NCBI GenBank assembly: GCA_949358305.1
Contig: CASHSZ010000133.1
Span: 1 to 42,644 of the forward strand
Source: Strigamia acuminata
Taxonomy: Eukaryota > Arthropoda > Chilopoda > Geophilomorpha > Linotaeniidae
Reading direction: 5' to 3'
DNA length: 42,644 nucleotides
Shown here: positions 22,918 to 33,250 of the stretch, piece by piece
Position numbering within the stretch: the stretch's first letter is position 1
Layout: every line of letters starts with the position of its first letter
Notes under the pieces: generated by a model
What the model saw: only the letters and a program-made list of their open reading frames with translations
What the model was told of the DNA's origin: nothing
Database searches by the model: none
Translations under genes and position numbers: made by a program

Positions 22918-23461
22918 ATGTTCCAGGTAATTCCAGAAACAGATACGAATTGTTTCGTATAATTTTTAATCTAAAACTTCTCTTATTCAGCCGAAACCGC
23001 TTGAACCCACGAACGAACATCCCTTGCTCAAGGTGAAGATAGGGAATCTCGCGCGTAATGCCCTGGTAATCGAGTGGTCGCGCTTCTGCGCCATCGACGA
23101 ACGTTTATTCGAAGAAACGGGCTACCCTCGGGACAGTATCCGCGAACTAGACGACGACGACGATAGACACCGGTACCTAAAAAACATCGTTGGTGACCAT
23201 TTCCAAATAATTGGACAGATCAAGATGAACGTCGAGTGGGTGAATCGAGGCACCGAAACCAACTTCATCGTCGTGACGAAAGAAAGAACTCTCGTCTTGG
23301 GGATGCGTTTCCTTTGGGACTCGAATATGTCTTGCGCGCGGTTTGATCGATTCTTCAAAGACCGTAAACTTGGCGTCACCATCCCATTCGAGTATGGATT
23401 TGTTCCATGGACAAATTTGTACTTTGTCGAATATCCAGATAAAATGTACAAGTGTCAATAA
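22918..23461 (+). CDS. L: retropepsin-like protein lacking the catalytic motif
   Basis: Model: 22918-22926 and 22991-23461, phase-0 intron, 159 aa. An in-frame TGA sits two codons before the ATG, which supports the start. The layout follows a retroviral-type aspartic protease subunit: strand HPLLKVKIGNLARNALVI, active-site position at residues 31-33, then AIDERLFEE; later QIIGQIKMNVEW, a NFIVV strand and the LVLGMRFL motif near residues 104-111 that in retropepsins (ILGxxFL) forms the last flap/dimer strands. At the active-site position the usual D-T/S-G reads E-W-S, so proteolysis is not expected. No reverse transcriptase or gag flanks it. It could be a domesticated or decaying protease domain. 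The C-terminus (about 45 residues, ending MYKCQ) is an addition without known match. Confidence 0.6.
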
Positions 23462-24170
23462 ATGGCAATCCTATGTGTGAATGGGGTAAAAAATGTGGGA
23501 AAAAAATGTTATACAAATAAATAACTGTCGTTTTCGCGTAACTTTTTCGGCGTTATTCCACCATATAATCGTCGCTTCAATGTATCGTTGTTTCATCGTT
23601 TCGTTTTATTCCGTTTTATTTGTTTATTTGTTTTTATTTTTATTTTTATTTATTTATTTATTTTATTTTATTTTTTTTTTTTTTTTATAACATTCTGCAA
23701 ACTGTAAAAACTGTAAAAACTTTAAATATAGATATTTCAGTGAACAGCGAGTTTGTTTTTATTTTAGACTAGATGGGATACCTGGGTCGAAACGAATTAG
23801 GTCGAAACGGGATTTCGACTTTAGTCATTTCGACCTTAGTATGGAATCCCGGGTGCTCATAGTATTCGAAAATTAAGTAAAGTAAAGTAAAGTTTAGTCA
23901 TCTTCTTTGGATATTTTTTTTACTCCGTTTGGCGTCTTGCGCGCGCGCTTGTTTGCTCCCTTCTCCCTTCTCCGCCTCGAATTTCGTCCCCGGTCGGTCG
24001 TTTTCACCCGACACCCAAAAGTCCAATCCCGACGAACGGATCCACGAATTCCGTCGTGAAATCGCGAACACGTCGTCAACGCACAGGCCACGCGCGTATC
24101 ACGAGGAACAAATAAATAAACAATTAAATGGGTGTTTTTGCACAATTATTTGAAATAAACACGCTTTATA
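23462..24170 (+). other. 3' region of L, microsatellite and repeat
   Basis: Contains TTTATT-rich sequence (about 23610-23690) and a segment with GGTCGAAA / TTTCGACC motifs near 23790-23842 (CTGGGTCGAAACG, TCATTTCGACC), a short imperfect inverted repeat. From 23910 it resembles the sequence upstream of R copies. No gene seen. Confidence 0.4.
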
Positions 24171-24960
24171 GGTGTGTCTGTCTGTGGGCTTATTTTGGAA
24201 CAAGTTGTTGGGGCTGCCGACACTCGTCGGTGCCAGCTGCCCCGCATTCACCGTAGGTGAGGCGCTCGTTGCCGCAATGGTCGCCGCAATGGTCGCCGGA
24301 ATGTTCGTGGTGGAGCAGAACACCCGTGGGTGGGAAATACCGTTTCAAATCGATTCAGGAAATTTCGACCGAAACCCTCGGATCTCCATGATGGCTCGAA
24401 GCGAACGAATTCAAAGTGTATGCAAACTCGTCGAACGCGATTATACAAACTCGCATCGTCTACGATGGTGCAACGTGTACTGCGAGTTGAAATTAAAATG
24501 GTAAACCGATCGGGGCGTTCGCGATCTTCGACTCAGACGGCACCCAATTCGATAATCTAATTAATCGTTGGGGCACTCGTCGTGGAATTAGTTCCACTGT
24601 CGATAAATCGATTTATATATTTCAAGGACTTTTATTCAACTCCGCTCGAGCGTTTGTGCGCAGGACTTTGTACCTGGTCACGTGGCCTGTAATGTAATTT
24701 CCCAGAACCGCCACGCCACCCGACGTAAGCCGTGCCCTTCGATGGACGCCAAAGTGTCCATTCGATGCGGATTTTTGCGTTTCCCGCGTTAAAAGGTGTC
24801 CTATAAATTCCGAAACCAAGTTAATCTTGATTTACTTGTCTACGTGGATCTCCCCATATATTTTGTTTTCCAATTTCAATGTGGGAAAGTTTGTCGGTTG
24901 CAATTTTTCTCGCTGCGCACGGCAATCACGAAAAAATCTCCGACGGTAACGCACTCTGAC
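24171..24960 (+). repeat. R-repeat copy 3
   Basis: Hairpin core at about 24180-24243, where base changes in one stem arm are partly matched by changes in the other. Then the 260-bp block almost identical to 22501-22760, and a CCTATAAATTCCGAAAC module at 24799 also found near 37181. Confidence 0.75.
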
Positions 24961-25523
24961 GGTAATTGTTTTAAATTAAAAAAAAAAAAAATTAGATAGA
25001 TAGATAGATAGATAGATAGGATAAAAATTAAAACAAAATAAAGAAGGGTTGAATTTCTCGGACCATCATCATTGTCGCCCAGCAGTCAGTCAGTCTCTTT
25101 CTTTCCTTTTTTCTGCACAAAGCAAACGTAAGATCGCGGAAGCGAGACTCGAACCCAGAGTCCACGGCTCCATGCGGCAGGTAGTCCTGCCCACTCGACC
25201 ACTCTGGGTCGATTATAAATTGTGCTAAAATATAGAAAAGAAGAGAAACAGATAAATAAATAAAATAAATAAAATAAAGACGTATATTTAATCACCCGAT
25301 GAGATGTTTTTTTTACAATGAGAAACAAAATATACGCAATATAAACAAACAATACGAGACAATGAGATGGGGGATTGTTGTTTTTATCCCATAAGAGTTG
25401 TGTCACATCTTTGACAATTGAAAAAAAAAAAAAAATAAATGAATAAATAAAATTAAAAACAAAAACAAAAACTAAATCAATCAAACAAACAAACAAACGA
25501 GAGTGGGAATAAACCGTCTCCTC
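24961..25523. other. intergenic, microsatellites and SINE head
   Basis: TAGA microsatellite (24994-25018), a minus-strand tRNA-like SINE head (25130-25212) and AAATA-rich sequence downstream of A3. Confidence 0.6.
25130..25212 (-). repeat. tRNA-derived SINE head (minus strand)
   Basis: Minus strand reads CCAGAGTGGTCGAGTGGG (box A region) and GGGTTCGAGTCTCG (box B). It shares both boxes with 4051-4133. Confidence 0.6.
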
Positions 25524-26115
25524 TTATAATTCCATCGAAAGATCGGAACCACCAATTGCCTCTTCAGCGCCTTCGTCATCATCGTCGTCAACGACATCCT
25601 CTATCCAACCCATCGTTCCCTCCATCGCCTTCCACCATTTTTCCTCTGCTTCTTCAAATGTTTTCTCAAATTCCTCCATCGTCGCCTTCACCATTTTCTT
25701 GAGTCTTTGTTCCGTCCTGTCTATCAACTCCTCAATTCTCTCCTCTAGTCCCTCCATCATTTTTTCGACCCTTTCCTCCGTCGCCGCCATTGTCGTCTCC
25801 TGGACCTTCGTCTGTCTTCGACCGAGCGACTGGAGAAAGAGAGAAAAGAACGAATAAAAATAAAAAAAAAAATAAAAAAAAAAAAAAGGTCAAATAAAAA
25901 AGACAAAAGAGTAAATATCGGAATGGGACACATACCCCCTTGATCTTCGTGGGATCATTAGTTTTTCGCTCGCGTGCATCATGCACGGAACTACTGGCGG
26001 CGCTCAAGTTTGGCGTGTGGCTCCACGCCTCCATGAAGTCGATGCGTTCCAAAAGGACGACGGGTGACAGGTGCGACTTTGTGGACGGCTTTTCTCCTCT
26101 CTTTCCTTTTTCCAT
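25524..26115 (-). CDS. A3: coiled-coil protein with acidic tail (family A)
   Basis: Minus-strand model: 25936-26115 and 25524-25829, phase-0 intron, 161 aa. The ATG lies five bases after a 3' splice site (CATCGAAG). Exon 1 starts MEKGKRGEK, is Ser-rich, and ends with a basic NDPTKIKG. Exon 2 opens SLGRRQTKV, then a Glu/Met-rich amphipathic helix (ERVEKMMEGLEERIEELI) with a pair of Trp, an Asp run, and ends GGSDLSMEL, matching NDSDVSMEY at the end of A1. Length is nearly that of A1. The probable leader exon ends with a donor at 26827 in sequence like that of A1. It is divergent from G. Function is unknown. Confidence 0.75.
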
Positions 26116-26289
26116 ATTTTCTTCGATGTGAAAAAAAAGATAAAAATTAAAATCGCAACAAAAAGAACCAAAACGTGGGACGTCGAATAAAACATCCGCG
26201 CACATATTGTTCGCGCAAGTCTACGCGCGTACATGTACGTGTTGGACGTGGTACATTTGATGCCTACCGCGGAACAATGCGAGAAAACA

Positions 26290-26405
26290 CGAGAAAATAC
26301 GAAGTTCTCGTATTTTCTCGGTTTTACTTCCATTTGGTTAATTCTTACCTTTGGTTTCAATACAATTTATCTTATTTCAGAAGTCTGCGAGACACATATA
26401 AAAAG

Positions 26406-26437
<32 letters not shown>

Positions 26438-26632
26438 GTTTATTTCTAATTAAATGAGAAAAATCTTATATATAGGCTTAACCCACCATGCAATAAGAAA
26501 CAGACGAAAAAATCTTCTTTTTATTCGTGTCTTGTAGTTTTCTGAAATGAGATAAATTGCATTGAAACGTAACATAAGAATTAATCAAATGAAAGCAAAA
26601 CCGAGAAAAAGTGAGAATCTTGTATTTTCTCG
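26290..26632. repeat. long inverted repeat (arms about 126 bp)
   Basis: 26290-26416 is complementary, with scattered mismatches (I estimate about 80-85% identity), to 26507-26632. The outer ends read CGAGAAAATAC and GTATTTTCTCG, and each arm also has a smaller internal inverted repeat. The spacer of about 90 bp is a T-run and AT-rich sequence. No ORF. It lies in the predicted leader intron of A3 and could be a foldback element or a hairpin-RNA source. Confidence 0.75.
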
Positions 26633-26827
26633 TTGTACGACAAAGTCGGTTCGCGTTACACGAGTTTTTCAAAGTACCGTGGCCCTGGTACACGATACCG
26701 TCTCGGTTTTAAAACGGCACCGCGGTCCCGACGCTCACCTGCCGCAAAAAGCAATGCAGTCCAGGGCCGCGAACCGCGTGTAAAAACGCCAACTGACGAG
26801 TGTTTACCGGGAAAATGGTTAATTTAC

Positions 26828-27182
26828 CTCTAATCGTTCCACTTGTTCACTTGTTCACGACACGGGGTCCACACTACTGATGGCGAGCGCGCGAGTGATT
26901 CGACGCGGCATCTGGCGACAACCATGGAATCCCGCGCGTGATGCGACGTTGTTTGTTTATTTTTGTCTATTTTATTTATTTATTTGTTTATTTATATATT
27001 TATGTTTATTTGTTTATTCATCTATTTGTTTCACGATGCTTTCAAATTTTTATTTTTTTGTAACTCCGCTCACCAAGCAGCGTCGTTATCGAAATCCGCC
27101 ATACCTGACCGCTGATTCCGCGCCGCCACGTGCTTCGCTGCTGAGCAAGTTGAAAGTATTTATGCCGTTTATCTATTTATCA

Positions 27183-27215
<33 letters not shown>

Positions 27216-27478
27216 CCAATCAACCAATTGACAACGACAACAATTGTTTCAACAATCCGACCATTCGTCCGCTTGTGTCTAAACGAGTGGAAGCGTGGAG
27301 AGGCGCGGAATTCGTCGCCATATTCTCGCTTGCCAGAAATGAAAAGAGAATAATTCGGTTTATCATTGTTTGATTGATCTGTGGTTTTATTCACCTTCCT
27401 TTCCTTTTCATTGATTGTGTTTTGCTGTTCAATTCTCGTTTGTATTTAATTTACGGTAATCTAATTTTTACATTTCAG
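26828..27478. promoter_or_regulatory. divergent upstream region of A3 (-) and G (+)
   Basis: Minus strand: GATTAGAG|GTAAATTAACC at 26827 resembles the A1 leader donor. Plus strand: CATCTGGCGACAACC near 26910. TTTA/TTTG-rich sequence (26950-27030) and a TCTA microsatellite (27174-27216) precede G, whose leader intron ends at 27478. A possible leader exon of G lies around 27080-27160. Confidence 0.4.
27174..27216 (+). repeat. (TCTA)n microsatellite
   Basis: About eight TCTA units with TTTA edges. Confidence 0.9.
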
Positions 27479-28366
27479 ATGGAGAACGGAAAGAACGTCA
27501 TCTGGGGTGAAGTGCGCCCGGGCACGAGGTGAGAGTGGTTGGTCGATCGATTGGTTTTATTTATTCGACACATTTTATTTTATTTCATTTTATTTTTATT
27601 TTATTTTTAAGGGGCCCATCGCGATTGTCGTTTGGGAAAAAGAACGTGAATAACCCCATCATTTGGGGTGAAATGCGCCCGGGCACGAGGTGAGAGTGGT
27701 TGGTCGATCGATTGGTTTTATTTATTCGACACATTTTATTTTATTTCATTTTATTTTTATTTTATTTTTAAGGGGCCCATCGCGATTGTCGTTTGGGAAA
27801 AAGAACGTGAATAACCCCATCATTTGGGGTGAAATGCGCCCGGGCACAAGGTGAGAGTGATTGGTCGATCGATTGGTTTTATTTATTTGACACTTTTTAT
27901 TTCATTCTATTTTATTTTTATTTTATTTTTAAGGGGTTCGTCGCGATCGCCACCTTCGACGAGGTCGCCGCAGACCATCTATGTGCGGCCCGGGGAATTT
28001 GGTAATAACATATTCTTCGGGCCGAGGCGCTATGTGCCAGAGTGAGTAAAGCAATTTATGGTCGATTCGTCGGTCGCGATTTGATTAATCATTTTTTTTT
28101 TTTTCCATAGTAACTTACCATGGTTGCCACCTATGCGTGCCAATAATTTCCAATGCAACAGGCGCCACGCGCGGGATCGCCCAACACCACCGACGCATGG
28201 GTGGTCGGATATCCCAAGATCCACCCGAAACTATGTGTTTCAATTCTGCACAACTTGCTACCAGTTTGGTGGTTGCAACCCGTTCGTCACCAGTTACCAG
28301 TCACCAGTCACCCGCGACCGCCACCAGTTCGTCGCGCTATATCTACCTGTCCAGTTAGTTAATTAA
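27479..28366 (+). CDS. G: repeated-exon Pro/Arg-rich protein, five exons
   Basis: Model: 27479-27528, 27612-27689, 27773-27850, 27934-28041 and 28111-28366, all introns phase 2, 189 aa. ATG follows a 3' splice site with no gap (TTTCAG|ATG). Exon 1 encodes MENGKNVIWGEVRPGTR. Exons 2 and 3 (78 bp each) encode the same 26 residues, ending IIWGEMRPGTR, echoing exon 1. Exon 4 is Ser/Pro-rich, then YVRPGEFGNN and FFGPRRYVP. Exon 5 holds PWLPPMRANNFQCNRRHARD and a Cys-rich segment (FQFCTTCYQFGGC). There is no known domain. H and F share phase-2 junctions after AG and Pro/Arg-rich exons; F also has 78-bp exons. Thymidine kinase follows on the opposite strand. Confidence 0.75.
27529..27850 (+). repeat. 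161-bp intron-plus-exon tandem duplication
   Basis: 27529-27689 (83-bp intron plus 78-bp exon) and 27690-27850 are identical at every position except one I can see (GCACGAG to GCACAAG). A third, more diverged 83-bp intron follows at 27851-27933. Confidence 0.95.
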
Positions 28367-28689
28367 TTATTCTTTTTATCATTCTTTTTTTTTTTTTTTG
28401 TTTGTTTGTTTGTTTGTTTGTTTGTTTGTTTGTTTGTTTGTTTGATATATATATATATACATATATTTTTTTTTCTTCCTCTTAGTGGGACATCGTTATC
28501 AAACGTAGCGCCATCGGCGTAATTTTTCATTTTTTATTGTATTTTGTTCGTTTGTGGTTTATAATTTAAATAAAAATTGAATTTGAGATAAGTGGCCACG
28601 ATTGATTGGGTTTATTTGATCGCAAAAAAAAAAAAAATTTAATTCGAATGAATCTATCGGTGTTAAAAACGACACGACCGGTTTGTTAG
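28367..28689. other. convergent intergenic region with microsatellites
   Basis: A (GTTT)n array (28400-28444), a TA run (28446-28460) and AT-rich 3' regions separate G from the thymidine kinase. Confidence 0.7.
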
Positions 28690-29248
28690 TTAGCCGATTG
28701 GTGAACAATTTGCGAAACACGCGCGACACGTGGGGGCGTATTTCTCGGCACCCCCTATCACCACGACGTCTTCTTCGCCCGACGTCCGCTTCGTGAACGC
28801 GGCTTCCCCTCGACACCGGTAGCCACGTTGCCTTCAGCTTCACGATGTGCTCTGATTTCGGGAGCAAATCGCAGACTTGACCGAACGGGTTCAACTTGAA
28901 ATCCCCATCGAGGGCCGCGATTACCACAGTCTTTCCTTTCTCTGCCATTTCTTGACAGAATTGTACCAAGTCCTCGAAAAACTGGCCCTCGTCAATCCCG
29001 ATAATCCCGAAATTTTCGGATTGTCTTCGGGCTTCCGCGAGGTTTTCGACGGCGCGCGCCGCTCTCGATTTTCCGTCACGAGCGACGATTTCTCCGGGAA
29101 TGTGGCGGTTGTCGATTTTGGGCTTCAATAACAACGCTTCTTCTCCTTCTAGGCGCCTCAAGAGTTCAGTTGTTTTCCCTGCAAACATCGGGCCCACTAT
29201 TAACTGGATATTGCCTCGTGGTCGATCCTCGATGGCCGACGTCGACAT
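28690..29248 (-). pseudogene. type II thymidine kinase, frameshifted near its C-terminus
   Basis: Thymidine kinase phosphorylates thymidine to dTMP in the salvage pathway. The ORF from ATG 29248 (15 bases after a 3' splice site) shows the P-loop GPMFAGKTTELL (residues 19-30), the IDEGQFF motif (85-91) and AALDGDFKLNPFG (111-123). After VKLKAT (about residue 141) the frame is lost. From about 28815 another frame resumes with family signatures (EAAFTKR, VVVIGGAEK, CRAC) and stops at 28690. A one-base-class indel at about 28815-28832 removes the first zinc-binding Cys pair and gives a wrong tail in the open frame. No intron is seen in the ORF. The region between P-loop and IDEG is short. Such kinases occur in animals and in large DNA viruses; origin is not decided here. 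A small second fragment lies at 8.4 kb. A sequencing error is possible. Confidence 0.85.
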
Positions 29249-30280
29249 CTCGTCTTGTTGCGTCTACCATCGAGGAAAAAGAGAAAGAATTTAAACGAAT
29301 AAATGAAAAACGAAAAACTGACAAAATCGTGAGTCCGACTGCAAAACTAAAATTGGATAGAGATCGAGAACAAAATGGCGGTGATAGTGGTGTAACCACG
29401 GGGATTCCCGCCCGTGCTCGCGCATCGACCCGTTCTGGTTCATTTAGTTAGTTGGTCGGTCGGTTTAATTGACGAGTCGGTCAAATTGTTGGAGATTCTT
29501 CCCCTTTTTCTATTTTGAAAATTGACTAGGTTTGCTTACCGTGCAAACGAAACTCGATATAGCGAATGAACCAATGCGTACAAGTGCGCGAAGCAAAGCG
29601 CGGTATGGTAGGAAAGCTTTAGCCCGTCGCTCGCTGCAAAGACGCGAGAATACGACGCGACACTCGGTGACACAAATTAGAAATTAAGAAAAAAAATAAA
29701 TAAATAAATAAAGAAATAAAAAAAAATAAAGAGAGGATTCTTTCCATTCTCTTCTTTACGTTTTCTCTTTTCCTCTCCATTTCTTTGCGCCCACCCGCGA
29801 GAGAAGCGCACATCAGTGCACCAACGCAAACGCGTCGCCTCTAATGGTACGCGCGTTTGAGCGCGCCCTAATGCGTGATAATGAACGCAACGTGGTCGAG
29901 AGGGGCGACAATCAGAATTTAATGAAATGAATATTTTTTTTTTTTTTTTTTTTTCAGTTTGATTTGAGATTATTGAAATATTAAAATTTACAATTAAAAT
30001 AGCACACAATTCCAGACGCAATCACAATTGCGAACAATGATGGATTCTGGGATTAATTTAAAGTTTGCGTTAAATCGTAAATGCGCATGCGCAGATACCG
30101 CGCAGCGAGGTGCACAGGTATAATTTCCTCCGATGAATTTTACTTCGGATTTTACGGACAATTTCAATGTGGAAAATTTATTTATAGTCGTCAGTTATTT
30201 GGCAACAATATTATTACATTTTTAATCAGCATTTTAATCATAACTTTTGTCAGTTGTGTAGCTTATTTTTGATTTGTTAT
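29249..30280. other. upstream region of thymidine kinase, AT-rich
   Basis: Holds a Pu/Py-rich leader-intron end (3' splice site at 29264-29265), AAATAAATA runs (29690-29712) and an A/T tract (29934-29954). No gene is supported. Confidence 0.5.
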
Positions 30281-31660
30281 TGTGACTGACCAGAAGGCCA
30301 GTCTGAGACCGAGAGGGGCGTGCAAAAGGGACACCTATCGGCACTGGCGTCAGAAGAACTCGGGTACCGCGCCACTCGGTGGGTACTGTGCCGCTCGACC
30401 GAGCGACGACGGCCCCTCGCTCTGCTCTCGGTCTGAAGGCTTTCGCAAAATGCAGCGGACGCGGTGATTAGAACTCGCGTCGACTCCGACGGGACGTCAA
30501 CTCTGGAAGGTAAAATTAAAATATGAAACGGCGGATATTTTACGAAACTTTTGTTCCAGTCGGTTGCTACGAAGATAATCTCGTTAATCATTGGAATACG
30601 AACCGCGGAACCGGTTCCAAGATCCGAAATTTAAACTTTAATCGTCCGCTCGTTGTCGATCGCCAGGCACCTGTAAGTGATAAACGCGTCCTTTTCATTT
30701 TCTTGTCGCGTCTCGGGAGTTTGTGGATCTATAACCTGGCCTAATCTGACCTAATTCGAATCTGAGTTTGGATCTGAATTCTGCGTTTGCTTTATCGTTT
30801 CAACATTATGAGAGTTTCCTTTTATTAAACAATTATATTTTTAATTCTACTTGCTATTTAACTGCGTCCCGGTGCGTTGCCATAAGCACCGGACACCTTC
30901 GGACATTTATCCACGTTGGTGAACATTATTATCGATGCCGGTGTCAAAAATCCATGTCGCGCTTACATACATCGCACCTCGCATATTATCGCGCGTGGGA
31001 ACGCGTTCACGCGTGTGCATGGCAAACAAAGACACGCTCATGCGAGCACATTGTCGAGGACTTCGCTCACGATCGCGCACTGACACCAGAACGTGTTGCA
31101 TCAAAATATTGAAATTTTCTACGACCAGATGCCGAATCTGTCATGTGCAAAGAGAGTGTGTGGAAACGAACGGACAAATAAATAAATAAATAGATAAACC
31201 AAGTGTTTTTCATAACTGTTTGTTTGTTTGTACCGGGCGGAACGTTGTGATGTCGATGTGAGAGTTTATTTTGGAAGAATTTGTTGGGACTGTCGACGCT
31301 CGTCGGTGCCAACTGCCCCGGTTGACCAACGGCTGAACAATAGAGTGGTTGCGCAACCCGAATGCAGACTTTTGTGACCGAAACCCCCCGGATTTCCGCG
31401 AGGGCTCGAATCAGTCCCGGTTGGTCTGAAGGTGTTAGTAGATCCATCGGATGCAGTGACCGAAATTCGCGTCATTTACGATGGCGCGCCGTGCATCGCG
31501 TAATGGAATTTAAACCGTAGACCAGTTTAAGCGTTCACAATCTCATTTCACGCGACATCTATCGTGATAATCTGATTAATGGTTGGGGTACACGGTGTGA
31601 CGTAATTACTCAGAATCGTCACGTTAAAAAACAAAACGAAATGGGTGGACGGATGGGAAT
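30280..31660 (+). repeat. R-repeat block 4
   Basis: Carries the GAAGGCCAGTCTGAGACC module (30294), the palindromic GCCGCTCGACCGAGCG segment (30390), CCTGGCCTAATCTGACC (30737), the GCGTTGCCATAAGCACC module (30875) and a hairpin core (31260-31319), in the order seen in other blocks. Confidence 0.75.
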
Positions 31661-32193
31661 TTTTATTTCAGTCAGTTTTATTTACTCGCCTAAAAAAGAA
31701 AAAAAGAAAAAAAAAGAAAGAAAAAAAAAAGAAAAAAAAAAGGAAAAAGGATAACAACGAATACGACGATTGGTCGAGTGGACGGAGATACCCGCCGCGT
31801 GGAACCGTGTGCCGAGAGGATGGAGACAGACAGCCGCCATGTTTCCGGATTATGTCACTTGGTGTCGCTCTATGCATCGATAGTGATCACGCGCGGGACA
31901 GACGACGTCGTGTTTCCATCTTCCAAAAAGTGAGTAGTTGACCGTTCTACCGTCACATTTATCAGTCAATCGATCGACAAATTGAAAAAAAAAACAACCC
32001 TCGATTACCTCTACGCCTCTCTCGACAACGTATCAATTAACACGCGCGTGCAAACACGAACGCCTGCATTGGTTCGGTCGGGCACCGCTCGCTCGCTCAT
32101 TTGACAGACTCGTGACTTGCAATTTTTTATTTTTTCTTAGCCGTTATTTTATTTTCCTTTGCATTCGACTTTAATTTAATTTCTATGTTCCAG
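31661..32193 (+). other. leader region of F
   Basis: A purine-rich A/G tract (31693-31750), a degraded SINE-like head (TTGGTCGAGTGGACGG at 31770) and a donor CCAAAAA|GTGAGTAG at 31930, pairing with the 3' splice site at 32192-32193. Confidence 0.4.
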
Positions 32194-32196
32194 ACG

Positions 32197-32474
32197 ATGA
32201 ACAAAAACGAGAAAACCAACGACCACAACAACGACGGCGATGATGCAAGGTGAGAGATTCGACCGACCGGTTTCGATCGTTCGTTTATCCGTTTCTTCAT
32301 TTCTTTATTTCTTTGTTTATTCAGTTGTCAGCCAATTGATCCGCCCCAGTCGCCATCGCGGCAGTGGACCGAACCCGGTCACATTCGACCCATCATGCGG
32401 GTTGCGCCATTCCAGCGCGCGACTCCGGAACCGATGTAATCCGGTCAAACGTCTCGTTTGATTTATTTATTCAT

Positions 32475-32505
<31 letters not shown>

Positions 32506-32612
32506 TTTTTTAAGCCATCCTCGCGGACGTTCCTTACTGTTTCTTCGCTTCGCGGGCGCCCAGTTGATGGGACCGGGACGTCCGATGCCGATGTGAGTTA
32601 ATTCGATTCAAC

Positions 32613-32643
<31 letters not shown>

Positions 32644-32901
32644 GACCGATTGGTTGGTTTGATTCGAATTGATTTATTTATTTATATTTATTTTATTTTA
32701 TTTTCTATTTTTCAAGTCAATCCCGCGGGCGCGCCAGGATGCTAGCGCGTTTCGCGGCCACCGAACCGACGTTGCCAGGGCGTCCGGCGTCGAGGTAATT
32801 AATTCGGTTCAACGTTTCAATTTGTCCGCTCGTCCATCAGTTTGTTCATTTAGTTTATTCAATTTGATCTCTTCCTCAGTGACCCACGACCAGGCGCGTA
32901 A
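32197..32901 (+). CDS. F: Pro/Arg-rich protein with repeated 78-bp exons
   Basis: Model: 32197-32249, 32325-32435, 32515-32592, 32717-32794 and 32880-32901, all introns phase 2, 113 aa. The ATG is three bases after a 3' splice site. Exon 1 is Asn/Asp/Lys-rich (NDHNNDGDDA). Exon 2 has IRPIMRVAPFQRA. Exons 3 and 4 are both 78 bp and encode similar peptides (PRGRSLLFLRFAG and SRGRARMLARFAA, then PGRPMP and PGRPAS), a diverged exon duplication. Without the exon 2-3 splice the ORF would end at 32438, as PEPM followed by a stop. G and H are relatives by exon phase, 78-bp exon size (G) and Pro-Met-Arg motifs. Small, basic, no known domain. Confidence 0.6.
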
Positions 32902-33250
32902 TCGGCGATGTGACGAGTCGATTTTGAATCTTTTTTTATTTTATTTTTTTATTTTTCGTTTTTATTTTGTAAACAATAAAAACACTCAACTTTTATCATA
33001 GAATTTGAAAAGTTTGACAATTTCTTATTAAATTTTGAATTGGAGTGTGGGGGGAGCAATGGTCAAAACGTCGTTACGGGGAATCAGATGGAAATGTTAG
33101 CGATAAAGTCGTTCAAAGTCATAAAATCGGTGTCGATTTTTACGAGGCGTTGGGGACGGTTGGAACTCGAGTCAACCAATGGACACGTCGATGCCACTCC
33201 GTTGTAAAATGCCACACACAGACACACACGTGCACACGCGAACGGATGAG
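32902..33250 (+). other. 3' region of F
   Basis: AT-rich sequence with an AATAAA-like signal near 32978 (AACAATAAAAACAC). No gene seen. Confidence 0.5.
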
